Assembly (NCBI RefSeq): GCF_019393635.1
Contig: NC_057863.1
Span: forward strand, 642,789,306-642,853,305
Direction: 5' to 3'
DNA length: 64,000 nucleotides
DNA from: Dromiciops gliroides
Lineage: Eukaryota > Chordata > Mammalia > Microbiotheria > Microbiotheriidae
Shown here: piece by piece, positions 1-13,200 of the stretch
Numbering within the stretch: position 1 is the first letter of the stretch
Layout: every line of letters begins with the position of its first letter
The notes under the pieces: model-generated
The model's database searches: none
The model's input: the letters and a program-made list of their open reading frames with translations, nothing else
What the model was told of the DNA's origin: nothing
Position numbers and translations under genes: made by a program

Positions 1-1243
1 TGTGAAAAGCTTGAGAGAGTCCCAGCAGGAAGGGGTAGGGTGGGAAAGGCTTCTTTCTGTACCAAGAAGAGGCCCACCTGAGGGGGAGGGGAGGAGAGGG
101 TCTCTTCTGACATCTCCCCTCCAGCTGCCCCAGGGGGTGGGGGATGGGACTCTCGGCTATGATGTAGTGTTCCACTTTAGTGAGGTCACGACAGAGCAGG
201 GAGAGGGTTACAAGAAAAGGAGACAACTTAAAGAGAAGCCCTTCCGATGCCCACGCCATCTCTGACCTCCTGGTTAGGGTGGGGCTACAGAAAGGGTGTG
301 TGTGAAGGGAGGGGGCATTAAGGCAACACTTTCTGACCCCACTGGCCGCTCCCCCACCTATTTGCCCTGCCCTCCCTCCCCCCGGGGCCTCCAGGAGCTA
401 GGCAGGGGGTAGAGGGGAGTCTGGGGGGCGGGGTGGAGGGAGGATGGGGGGAGAAGGCGCTGCCCTCTCCCCTGGTTCCATCCCCCAAACCCTCAGCCTC
501 CCCTGTCGCCCTCCCTCCACACATCATGGCTCAGAGAGACCCAATGAGGAGATTAAAAATGAGAGGAAGGGAGAGTGTGATTGAAAGAGAGAGACAGAGA
601 AACCGCTAAGAACTATATAAATATATGTCTTAAATAGGCCTAAGAAATTAATCGTACGGAAACTCTGGGAAGGGAGAGAGGGGTGGGGGGGGGGGGAGAG
701 GGAGGTGGCTCCCATCCTTGGGGCAAGGTGTGTGTGGGTCTGTGAGAAAGAGGGGAAATGATGGAAGAAAACAAGACTTTTGTCTCCTCCCAGTGTGGAC
801 CAGAGCAGGCAGATGTGTGCTCTGTCACCCCCACTGCTCTCGGGCAGGCCCCCCCCAAGGGGGAGGGGGGATCTGGTGAGCTCCTTTGGAGTTAGTTTCT
901 CTGGGGAGGGGAGGCCAGAGCTCTGGGAAAACCATCATCCAGAAAGGAAGCAAGGGAAAGAGGAGGTGCCCAGGGCACTCCCCCTGGCCCTGGTTTCCCT
1001 CCCTACCATGCCCTGGCCCTCAGCAGAGATCCCCCCCTATACCCTGCGTCATAGCAACGTGGGGCTTCCAGGGGGAGGGGGGGGGCGAATGGTGGGTATC
1101 AATATAAACCAGAGTTAAAGGGATAATAAAGTAGAAAATATTAGAACATATAACTGAGCCAACACCGCCCTCTGTCATGGAAGGGATGGAGCGGCCCCTC
1201 TCCCCACCCAAGGGACGCCACGTCCGCCGGGCTCTGCATCACA
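1..1243 (-). other. SAMD4B: SAMD4B 3' untranslated region (probable)
   Basis: Sequence downstream of the SAMD4B stop on the minus strand. It contains AT-rich islands (about 1,100-1,155 and 600-660) in otherwise G/C-rich DNA, the usual look of a 3' UTR. No minus-strand AATAAA or ATTAAA was seen, so the transcript probably ends beyond the window or uses a variant signal. Open frames here are short and G-rich and look like chance. Confidence 0.6.
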
Positions 1244-1272
1244 TCAGATTGTGGAGGTTTTGTCTGTGCCAT
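1244..1272 (-). CDS. SAMD4B: SAMD4B last coding exon with stop
   Basis: Short coding end after acceptor TCTCACCACAG: codons for DGTDKTSTI followed by TGA at 1246-1244. Identical to the human C-terminus. The exon continues as 3' UTR toward the window start. Confidence 0.92.
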
Positions 1273-4200
1273 CTGTGGTGAGAGAGAGGAAGGGGGAGGG
1301 AGGTCAGCGGCTGAAGGAGAGATGCAGAGGTGGGGCCTCCAGCCCTCCCCACACCTGCATCCCTGGGACCTGGGCCTCCTGCCCCGTGGTGGTCGTGCTG
1401 CTGCTTCGGTTTGTCTTGGCCCAGCAGGCCTCGAGCTCGTGGTGGCCTAAGAGGGGAAGGCCCAGGGAAGATTCTCGAGAAGGGAACCTGGGGAGGGGAC
1501 GGGAGAAGGGAAGCTCACCACCCAAGGCGTGCTCTGTCATGCTGAGGCAGAGAGACTCCAGCGTAGGGTTGATCTCGAGGTCTGGGCCCGGCACCTGGCA
1601 GTCTGGACACAGGTGAGGGGCAAAGTGTGAGAAGACAGGAGATGGAGGATGGTACCAAGATGCAGAAACAAAGGGCGGACGGTGGTTAGAACCGAGGTGA
1701 GACAAGCAGAGAGAAGGGAGACTGGGAGACACCCTCAGAGCACGGTGAGGCAGAGCTAAGCCAGAGTCTGACTGCCCAGGAGTTCCCACTGCCTTCTGTG
1801 AGGATGCGCACCCCAAACCTTCCCCACTTACCCATCATCAATATGTCACACCAGCCCTTCCTGACCAAGCTGGTCTTCCTCCTCAATGGGCAAAGTGGGC
1901 TGATCTGGGTTCTGTTCTTGGCTCAACAAACAAGGCCCTGCTATGGGGAAGAGCCTGCCTGTGCATCCCAGGAGCCGGGCCTCTGACAGCCCTGAGTCTG
2001 TGCATGGAGGCTGGGAAACGAGTCAGCACGGCCACTTCCATACCCTTCCTGAGTTTCAAGAACCCCAAGCTATCCCATTTCAGCCCGATCCTCTGAGAGT
2101 TGTATTTTGGGCCGTGTCCACAGCCTGCCTGGCCTTACAGGGCTCTCCTTGGCACACTCTCCACCTCCAAGGAAGCGTGGAATTAGAGAAGCTTCCGGGA
2201 GGAAGGGAGCGCAAAGAGTGAGAAGCAAGCTGACAAAGCTCTGGGTTATACCCCCACTGAAGCCAAAGGGGCACTGTCTCTAAGGCCCACACTGCAGCCT
2301 GCATGGCCAACACAGGCAGTACAGAGCCCAGCATTATCTACAGTGCGGGCGCCAATCCATCGATCAGCATTTCTGAAGCTCCTGCTGCGTGCTGGGCACT
2401 GTGCTAAGAGGAAAAGGCAGTCCCTCAGTGCATGGAGCCAAACCTGTGTGCTGGGAAATTCAACTCACCTTTTCCCTCCACTCACAGACTTAAGAGATAT
2501 CCCTGGAGCTCAGCACCGCAGGTTTGGCATTTAAGTCACTAAACATCATCTATAAGCTTAGGAGACATCGCCCGACCACGTTCTTTCTAGATCATTGATT
2601 TATGCAGGTGGCTGGGGCGCCACAGTGCACAGAGTATCCGGCCTGAAGTTCAAATCCAGCCTCAGGATGACATCTGTGTGATGTGGACAAATCACTTCAC
2701 CTCTATTTGCCTTAATCCACTGGAGGAGGAAATGGCAAACCACTCCAGGATCTTTGCCAAGAAAAGCCCATGGACAGTACTGGTGTGATAAGGTCCACAG
2801 GGTCACAAGGTTGGACAGGACTGAAAAGCGACAGAATCTTCCCAGCACTGCTCCCCAGAGTTGCTAACTCCAACCTGAGAAATGCCTATTTCTCTCTCCT
2901 AGTTTTTTTCCATTTCTAAGTCAATCAACATTAGGGCAAAACAGCCCGTGTCTCCCTAATTCCAGATGACTCATTAGAAATGTCTATCTTTTGATATGAA
3001 ACTTTGCCCAAAGCTGTGAATTAAATCAAGTTCGCTGGTACATCCCTTCGTCCACGTGTCTACTTACCCTTTACAAATAGTCACAGAATGCTAGGTCAGA
3101 AAGGGACCTCTGAGATCATCAAACTCAGGTCTCAATGTACATAAATTACACTGTAGTTTAAAGCTGACATGCGGGGAGTAAACACAGTAAGCTCAAGACA
3201 CAGAATGAAAACAGAATGAGAGCTCAAATACCACCAGAGGGAGAGCAAAAAAAAAAAAAAAAAGGAGACAGGAGCCGATCCCAAAACTTGGGAAGGAGAG
3301 AGGGCTCCTCACCTGGTGGGAACATGAGGAGAGCCTGGGGGGAGGAATGCACAGGGAGGGAGTGGGTGCGCTGCACGGAGCTCCGGCTCTGGCTGGGCAT
3401 GCTGTTACTGCCTCCAGGGTTGGCAAACCACAGGTTCTGTGAGTAAGAAGGTCGGACACAGAGAGATGCCGATAAGGGGAGAAGCCAAGGGGGAAGAGGA
3501 CCTACCTCTCCGCAGGACTCCCCACCGGACTAGACTATCCCTCTGTGGAGCCCATCACAGCTCCCTTCCAGAAGCTATAGGGATATCCCAGCTGGCATCT
3601 CCCCTCTCCACAAGCTCCCAGCCCTGACCTAGACATACCTGTCGTCCTTGTCCCCCAAGACTAGGGCTGGTGAGGGCATGCCGAGGTGAGACGCCTCCGA
3701 TGCCCGCAGGGCTCAGGATGCCCATTCGGCTAGGCGGCAGGGCCCGAGGGGGCATCTGGAACTGCCTCTGGGCCCGTCGGGTCACTCCCATCCCCACAGA
3801 ACCAGCTATGGGGAGAGAGTTGGAGCCAAAAGCCCAGCTGTCAAAACAGAAGGGTAAGGGTGTGAGAGTAAAAACTGTCCATCCTTGTCCTGCCTCCCCA
3901 CCTTGAGGTAAGCATCCAATCCTGGCAAGGGAAAGAAGAGACACAAAAGGCAGTTTGGGAGGCTCTGTGGTTCACTGGCCTCTGCATAAGTTATGGGCTC
4001 CAGCTGAGAGGCTGAAATGAGGGCTAGGTAAAGGAGGGTCAGGTAAATGGCCTGGCAAACCCTCAATGGCCTATAACATCGGCACTGTTCTCGTCCAATG
4101 GGCATGATGGGAGGCGGGCCAGGCTGACGGGAGCCTGTGTTGGCTCTTACCCCTTCTGCTGTTGCCGGTAGCTCTGCATCTCAAGGGCAGCTTTTCGGGG

Positions 4201-7200
4201 AAAGGTTCGGAGCAGCTTGAGGACCTGCTGCTTCCAGGAGAGCAGGCGTTTCTTCTGTGTCTCGGTGAAAGCCTGGGGTGGGGGGAGCAGGCAGAGGGGA
4301 ATCTCGTTCAGAACTGCCCAACCAGAAGCTGTGGAGAACCCTCCAGCCCCTCCCCTGCCACCCAGGGAGGCCTCACCTCATGTGTCAGGCACTTTTCGAT
4401 GAGCTGGAGGTAACTCGTAATGTTTTCCTCATCGGGCCGGGACACCAGCAGCTGGGTGCACACTGATGGGGGTGGGGGAAAGGGAGAAGTGAGCAAGGCC
4501 CTGGTGCTTCTACACAGCACCCTCTGGGAGCTGGGATGTGCTCCAGGAGGCTCCTGACAGCAGCTGGCTCTGCTCTGTCAGCAGGACAGCAAGGGGTCCG
4601 GGGTGTGAGGGTCCTTCATTCCAACAGGAAGCTCTGGCTCTGCTGGGCTCCCCGCTACTCTCGCACTCATCTCCCACACCCTGCAGCTCTGGGTGGGCTC
4701 TTCCCTCCCAGCTGTGAGTCTGAGCCCCAGCCCTAGGACTCAGCCAGCTCTCTACTCAACACACAAGTCAACCCATTCACCTCAACACTAAGTGGCAGCT
4801 ACCAAAACAGAGAGGAAGTGAGAGTCCCCTCCTACCCTTGGGGAGTTTACAGTCTAACAGGGAAGATAGGAGTGTACAAATAACGCCGACGCAGAGAGGA
4901 TGGGGGAAGTACAAAAGAGTACAAAGGCCCACGGATGGGAAGGGTCGGATGTGTCCCTGCCCCCTCCAGATCCTTGGCCCCTGCCCTGGGAAGAGGGTTG
5001 GGAAAGAGCACCTGATTCAGGCCCTGCATCCAGGCAATGGCCAAAGCCCAGGCTTTCATCTCTGTCCCCCCACCCCCACCCCGATCGATCCCTTGTGCTT
5101 GTGAGGGTTGGCAGCTCAGCTGTTGTCTGGCAGGGGGTGCTCACCTTTGCCCATCACACGGGTAAACTGGCTAGGGAGGTCTCCATCGGCGACAGGGGCT
5201 GTAGCTGGCTCACTGCCGTCACTGGGGGCAGGGGCCGGCTGGGGGGGATCCTTGGCCTCAGGGGCCTTCTCTGGGCCTGGGTGAGCTGGGGGGGGCTCGG
5301 CGCCCAGCGGCGGCTCCCCCCTCGCCCCCTCCTTGGCTGCAGCCACCACAGCTGCCTGAAGGATGCTGTAGGCCTTAATAGGTGTGACAATGATCTGCTG
5401 GAGCTCCTGCAATGCATTCCTCAGGTTCCCACCTTCCAGCACATCCTGGGGACAGGGTGAGAGCATACACAGGAAGTCAAAAAGGGTTTCAGATGAAGGC
5501 ACAGTAGGACTCAGGGGTGAGAGAGACAGAGACATGGGAGCACAGACTTTTGGGTCTTTGACTCCAATCCCACTGTTCTTTTCACTACCCCCCCCCCACA
5601 GCCTCACCCAGAATACTGGGTGCTCAATCAAATAGAGAGCTGGAGACAGGCAGGCAAGTCTCTTGGCTGGAAGAGGAAGAACAGGGCTCCAGGCTCCTAG
5701 TGTGCTGACTCTTAGAGCTAAAAATGGTGAGTCGGACAACCCGAGTTTCAAAATTGGAAAGCTTTTAGAACTCAGGCCCAGAGATGAGAAGTGACCTGAG
5801 AAGGTGGGACATCTCATCACTCTCCAGTGTCCTGATACCCATCCTGGTGATCCTCCCCTCCAGGGGTTCTCACCTTCTCCAGGGACTTGAGGACACTCTG
5901 CCTCTCACGAAGCTTCTGGATGCTCAGGGCAATCTTGTGACGAGCACCTTTGGTCACGTTCTGTGTAGGGAGGAGGGAAGGTCTCAGGCAAGCTGAGCTG
6001 GCTGCCAACTGGGCTACAGCAGAGCAGGGGCTGGGATGAGGGGCTGGAATGGGGGGAGGGGGCATGAAAGGGAGAATCAAGCTCCATCTGAAAGGCCTTC
6101 AGATATATTTTGACCAGAGGTTGGGTCGAGGTCTAGCACATGCTTGATTAGGGACCTAGACGGGCAGGAGAGAAGGAAGCTGACTCCTATGGGAGCTCAC
6201 CTGAGATTCCAGATGCTGCTCAGTCAGGGTCATCATCTCCTCATAGCTCATCTGGGAGAAGAGGGCTGCATACTTATGTAAGCGAAGACTCTTGAGCCAC
6301 AATGGCACATCTGTGGCGGGAGAAGACGAGGGTTCCCATCACCTGCCACGGAAGCCTTTGATCCTTTGCTTTAGAATCCCTCCTACCAGCTGGAGCCTTT
6401 ATGGTCCATCTCCCCGCCCCCAATCCAGCACTTTGTTTTTGTCTTGAATATACCAAAGGAGGCACAAGGCTGTCTCCCCAATGGAACGGGAGCTCCCCGA
6501 GGGCAGTGCTCCAGAGCCGAGCACAGGGCCTTGTACATGGGAAGGTCTTTTGCTGCTATGCCCTTTGCTTTCCCGTGGGGGGGAGAGGCAGGGCCAGGAG
6601 GGCCATTTCTCCCTCATCCCCAACAAACACAGACCGGCCCTTTCTCAGGGCGACGTCCTCTGAACAGCCCAGTCTCGGCTTCTCCCTCTTTTATTGTTCC
6701 AAGAGAACCTTGCCAACATTCCGCAGGGTTTTCTCTTGAAGAATTTCCTAAGCCCTTCCCTGCCTGCCTGGGGAGCAGCAGGGGCAGAGCTCCCCACCCC
6801 CCGGCTCACCTTTCATCCCACTACCATCCTCCTGAAAAGTGTTCCGGCTGGAGCCCTGCTCCTCCGTCTGCTCACTGCCTGAGGAAGCCACACTGCTCTG
6901 GGGTGAGAGGGGCGCATGGTCGGGTGGGGCGAAGGCTGCCCTTGCCCCCAGTTCCTCTGGGCTCAGCCATTCACCGGGGCCCTGTGGGCTCGTGGGGATG
7001 AGTGACATGGACCGCTTCAGCGGGCTCGGGTGGATTTGGCAGGGGAGGCCTAGGGAGGAAGTGCAGTGGGGGGAGGAGGGGTGTCAGTCTCCCAGAGCTG
7101 GGCCACCGGGAAGCCCAGCCCCCACCCCAGGCAATCACACTACAGCGCTAGCAGTGCTATTCCAGTACACTCCACGGTCCTTTCCCATCCATCATCACAT

Positions 7201-10200
7201 CTGATCTTCACAGTAGCCCTTGTGCTGCAGGCTAGCCAAGTGTTGTTTATCCCCTTGTCCCAAAGGAGGAAATTGAGGCACAGAAAGGGTCAGTGACTTG
7301 CCTAGGGTAGAGGGAGGACTGGAACCCACACCTGCTAACTCCCCGTTCAGCAGACCTCACAGCAGCCATGTGCAGGCAGGTCTAAACTCCCCCAGCCCCT
7401 GGGGTTGCTCAGCTCTTGAGGGCCAGCTGTTCCTTGAGCCCCCCCCCCCCCCCCCCGCTGGAGGGCCTGGATCTGGCTGCCCTCACACTCCAGCCTAGCC
7501 CCCCCTTTTCTTGTGCTCAAGCATCTCTGCAGATGGAAGCACTGACCTGATGCTAAGCTCAGAGGCCTGAACAGTCACTAGGCACCTGCTGCCGCCTTTT
7601 CTCTTTATGAATAAAATTCTAACCTTAGCCTCCTTTTTCAGGCCCTTTCATCTCATCCTTGTATCTTCCTTCTCTGCAGGAGAACCCTGAAGTCCAGACT
7701 CCCCTATTCCCGGCTTCTGCCCCCTCTCAAAAGAGGAGATGCTAGACAGACCCCAGGTTTTCCAGGATCTTGAATGGAACGGAATGGGAACATGGGAGAA
7801 GACGCTTGACACTGGCAGGGAAAACTCTCTTCAGAACAAAGTATTGACACCCTTCACCCCCGTCTCCAGCCTGCCTGGCACATGTGGCCTTTGCCCCCCA
7901 AAGCACAGGCCCCTCCCATGCCTCCCTCCGAAGATCCCGGGACCATTCCGGGTGGTGAGGAGGAAGGAAGGAGGGCTGGAGCAGTTGAGGCTGAGACAGA
8001 AGAAAGGGAGAGAGAAGGGAATGAACACACTGACCCTACACGGCTGAAGACTGACCACGAATATAAAGCACCCAAATCCTCTCATTGAGCGAGAGCTTTC
8101 TGCTTTTCACCAAACTCCTGTCTCTTTCCCACCTCCAGTTTATCCCGTACATCTGACAGGATAATTTTCGTTAAATACTGCTTTTACTACATTCCTCCTC
8201 TGCTCAAAAAACCATGGAAGATTCTAATTTCCTGCTCCATCAAGGTAAACCTGCTCACTCTAACCTTCAAGGCCCGGCCCTCTACAATCTAGATTCAACC
8301 TAGCTAACGCAGCCTTAAGCCCCAGTGCCCCCCCCAAAACCCTCCACTCATTTCTGCCTGTGCCTCTTCATTCACCACAGGCCTTCCCCCTCATTCCTCA
8401 CACCCTAGCTCAAGCACTTCCAGGAAGTCTTCTGCACCCACACCTGAGATCCCTTCTCTCCCTTGGCGATTAACAAGACCCGGTGACCCACACTGCCAGG
8501 CTCCAGTCAGCCACCACCATGTGTGACTGCAGGCAGACCACTACCCCTCTGTCAATCTCAGTTTCTCATTTGGAAGGTGAAAAGGTTGGCCTCGAGATTG
8601 CTAAAATTCCCTCTTATCTCAACAGTCTGTGACATTTTATGTCTATGAAGTAGATTTGGGAGCTGGAGCTGTATCCAAAGTGCTCCCCACCAGGTTCTGG
8701 CTCCGGCTCCCGGCTCCCGGCTCCAGCGGCTGCTATGGGTGGCTATGGGCCAGGCCTCACCTGTGTTGGCGTTGCTCCCAATACTGTTGATGGTGGATGG
8801 CACCGCACCAGAAGGGTGGAAGGGCACATGTCCATTTTCTCGCGGTGGCTTGTCCTGCCAGCCTGGCCCTAACTCCCCAGGGCCAGCCTCCCCAGGGCCA
8901 CCCCACTCATCTGAGCCCTGGCGGGAGTGGTAGGCAGTCTCAGCTCGGGTCCGGAAGCCTCCAGCCAGCCGTTCCTCTAGGTGGCTGAGCCAGAGGGCTA
9001 GCGAGTTTCGGTCCTCCAAGGTGGTGGCCGGGTGGATGAGGGCGTAAGAGAGCAATTGCCGACTCTCCTCAATGAAGGTGTTGTTCTCAAGGAGTAGGGC
9101 CAGCACCTTCTGCAGCAGCTTCATATACTCAGACTTGGCCTCTGTGTTGCCCAGGCTGGAGCAGGGGGAGATGGGACAACAAGAGGGAGACGACCTTCTC
9201 TTTGGACTCTTGCTGCCATTGGTTGATGATGGCTAAGGGGAAAAAGACAAACACGGGAGATGGTGAAGAGCGCAGTCTGCCTTATGGCAAAGAGTCATGG
9301 GCAAAGGGGATGAGCACCAGCCAAACTCCTGGATCCTGGCTCCAAATTGGCATCCCTCTCGTTCTGTTATACCTCTGGCTCCCCCCCGCCCCCAAACCCC
9401 ATCAAGGTTACTTGCCCCTCACAAATCCCTAGCCCTGACCCTCCAACATCTTCCTCTTGCTGACCCCTCCCCAGCCCCCATCCTCACAACCACAGGTCTA
9501 CACTGCTGGATCAGTTTGCACTCTGGAAGGGAGATCAGTCAGTCAGTCCAATCTCCTCAACCTCCTCATGTGGGAGACGAGGAGACGGGCCCAGAGAAGC
9601 CTAGTGATTTCCTCAAGGGCGCACGGGTGGTGAGGAGCAGTCAGGATTCCAAATCCAACTCTTTCCATCATTCCTGGGCCTCCTTTTCCTCTCCTTAGTC
9701 ACTGCACTGGGTGACTCTTCCTCTGTGCCCTGCCCTGCCTCCCTTGGCCCTCCAATGCAACCCTGACCCCCCCCCCCCAACCCCGCATTCCCACCGCCTG
9801 CACACGGGCGGCATTCCCAGAACTGCTGTTCTGGTTCTTTGCTTCCATATAGCTCACCTCTGCCATTAAGTTTTCTCCAGCCACCTTTGTTCATAGTGAC
9901 CTCAACCTTCTCTGAGCCACTGAAATTCCAGAGTCTTGGCCCAGTCCTTGTCTGAAACCCAGCCTCTCCCTGCCTTTCTCCTGTCCTGCCCAGTTCTCCA
10001 CACGTGTGACCTGTCTCCTCACTCCTCTGTAAGCCCTTAGGGGAAGAGACTCTGCCCCTCCCCCAACAGGGAGGAGCAAAGGGGTCAGCGACCACATACC
10101 TCCTTTCAGTTTTCTCCCTATTTCCTTTTGAAGCAAACTTAGCAAACTAGAGAGTCCCCCTCATGAAAGGGGACAAAATGCCATGGATCACAGATCCCAA

Positions 10201-13200
10201 GAGCCTCTGGCACATCTACACGGATCCCCAGGCAGCTGCACTGGCACACTAAGTTAGGAATCCTGAGAACCAAAGCGGGGCATGGCAGAGGAGTGAAGTC
10301 TCTCTGGGTAGAAACATAACCCCTCCACCTCCCAAACAGCTACCAAGTCATCCTCTTGCTATAGTTCTGCCTCCTCCCATTCACAAAGAAACATGCCGAC
10401 CCAACAGGCACATCAAATTTGCGTGCCGAGTGCCCAAGCACAGAGAGGAGATGGTATCTTGCCAATTATAATAGTAAGAGGATCACATCTGAAGAAGCTA
10501 AGTATCCTGAATGGCAGGCATTTGGGGGTCTAAAACAGCTCGAAACCCTGCCTTACTTCCCAATGGGGCTCAAAAGCTCCCCTCTCCTGCCCCACCCCCC
10601 AGGGAATTCTCAGAAGAGCTTTCTCCAACTCTGGCACCTTCCCATTTGCTTCCTGCCTTGCCTCACCTTTCTGGTTTCTTCCTCTCCCTCCTTCTCACCC
10701 ACCCTGCCAGAGGACTGCCTGCCAACTTGGACCTCATGGGACCTCAAAACATTCAACATAGGCCTCAGTCCTGCAATCTATCAAAGGGGTTTTGGAGTTT
10801 TTGGTCTGGGATATCCCCCAAATGCCACAAACTTTCCGTAGTCATAGCTTTGGGGTCAGTAATTCAGAAATGGAGCTGAATTCTCCCTGAACCCCCTGAT
10901 TCTTCAGCTAGTGCTATCTCTTGGGGTAGCTAATGCCCACAATGCAGGGGAGATTTAAGACTTTAGAAGGGAACTGGGATGCTCTAAATCTCTAATGATT
11001 AGAGAGATGCAAATTAAAACAACTCTGAGGTACACCTGACACCTATCAGAATTGGCTAAATGACAAAAAGGAAGATAATAAATGTTGGAGAGGCTGTGGG
11101 AAAATTGGAACACTAATGCATTGTTGGTGGAGCTGTGAGCTGATCCAACCATTCTGGAGAGCAATTTGGAATTATGCCCAAAGGGCGATAAAGCTGTGGC
11201 ATGCCCTTTGACCCAGCAATCCCACTTTTAGGTCTTTTGCCCAAAGAAATCATGGAAGGGGGAAAGGGACCCACATGTACAAAAATATTTATAGCTGCTC
11301 TTTACGTCGGTAGCAAGGAATTGGAAGTTGAGGGGGTGCCCATCAATTGGGGAATGCTGGACAAGTTGTGGTATATGAATACAATGGAATACTATTGTGC
11401 TGTAAGAAATGATGAGCAGGAAGAGTTCAGAGAAACCTGGAGGGTCTTACGTGAGCTGATGATGAGTGAGATGAGCAGAACCAGAAGAACATTGTACACA
11501 GTATCATCAACATTGAGTGTGACCTACTGTGATGGACTATATTCTTCTCACCAATGCAATGGTACAGAAGAGTTCCAGGGAACTCATGATGGAAGAGGAT
11601 CTCCAAATCCAAGAAAAAAAAAAGAAAGAAAGAACGGTGGAGTATAGATGCTGATTGAACCATATTATTTCTTTTGTTTTGGGTGCTGTTGTGTTTTTTT
11701 TTCTATTTTGAAGTTTTGCATCACTGCTCTGATTCTTTCTCTTGTAACAGGATTAATGCAGAAATAGGATTAATGTTTATTATGTGTATATATATGTGTG
11801 TGTGTATAATACTATCTATATGTATATGTATAGAGATATATAGATATAACCTATATCAGATTACCTGCTGTCTAGGGGAGGGGGGGAGGGAGGGGAGGGA
11901 GGGAGAAAAATCTGAAATTGTAAAGCATGTATAAACAAAAGTTGAGAACTATCTTTACATGTAACGGAAAAAATAAAATATCTCATAAGAAAAAAAAAAA
12001 AAAAAAAAAAAAGAAGGGAACTGGGGAGGTCACTGACTCTGATGAGGAAACTAAGACCCAGAAAGTTGCCTGAGATGACGCAGTGAGTGGCAGCAAATTC
12101 CATTCCTTATTCACTCACTGACCTCCTTATTCAGGACACCGCCTCCATCTCTCAGAACTGAGGCAGAAGGAGCTCAGTGACTTGCCCAGGGTCACCTAAA
12201 GTTTGTCAGTGTGTGAGAGGGGATTAGAAGCTCAACTCTCCCAGCAACCTCCGCTACTACACCACCAGTTCTGGGGTTTAACGAGGTCCTTGGAGCTGGC
12301 CTAAGCCCACTTAACCCTTGACCTGATTGTGGAGCAGGGTGGAGGCAAAGGCTAATTTTAGTGCCTAGGATTTCATCCATTTATCAGACAAGATGACAAA
12401 TGAATGGACACAGCTTGGGGTCGGACTTCACAATCCCTTCCCCCTGGAACTCCACTGAGCCCCCACCTAGTTCTCTTCAGCCTCTGTCTTCCAGACTAAA
12501 AAGCGCCAACCTTTCAGTCTGTCGGATCTCCTCCCCCTTCCCCCACTTCAATCCTCGTGGTCAAAGCCTCTGACACAAATGACAAGCCCTGGACAAAGAA
12601 GGCCGGGCACAGATGACCCCTGCTTTAGGTATACAGGAAAGAAGGCTTTCTCTTTCATGACTGCTCTCCTGAGCTCCTCAGCCTCCCTCTCACCTCACTC
12701 CCTTGACCTAATCTTCAGAGACTTGCACAGACCAAACTGCATCATGCAATCCTGGGAGGAGCTTCCTCAAGCCACTCTTCCCCACTCCTTTCCTCCCTCA
12801 CCATGGACAAATCCGTCTAGCTCCACACCCTCAGCCTGAGGGGTTTCTTCTTACTGACATCTGGTTAGACCTCAAGAAGAGCAGAGGTCTCTGGGCCATG
12901 GGGAAGTCCCAGACACTCTGCTCAGTGCATTGCCAGGGCCTTGACAGGGCACAGCCTCCCTCTGGTGAAGCCCAAGCAACAAATCAGTAAGGAAACACTG
13001 CCCAAGTGCAGTGCCTGCTTCAATGAGGGACCTTGTTCTGCTCCTGGAGAAAGAGGAGACTTGTTTCTGATGCACAGTCTAGCCTTGGGGGGTGGGGGGG
13101 GTTGGCACATCACTAAGTCAGACAAGGAACTTGGATTGGGCCCCTAAAGCAGCAGCCTCCATGGAGAAATGGGGGGAAATGTGGCCTAATTGGGCTCATC

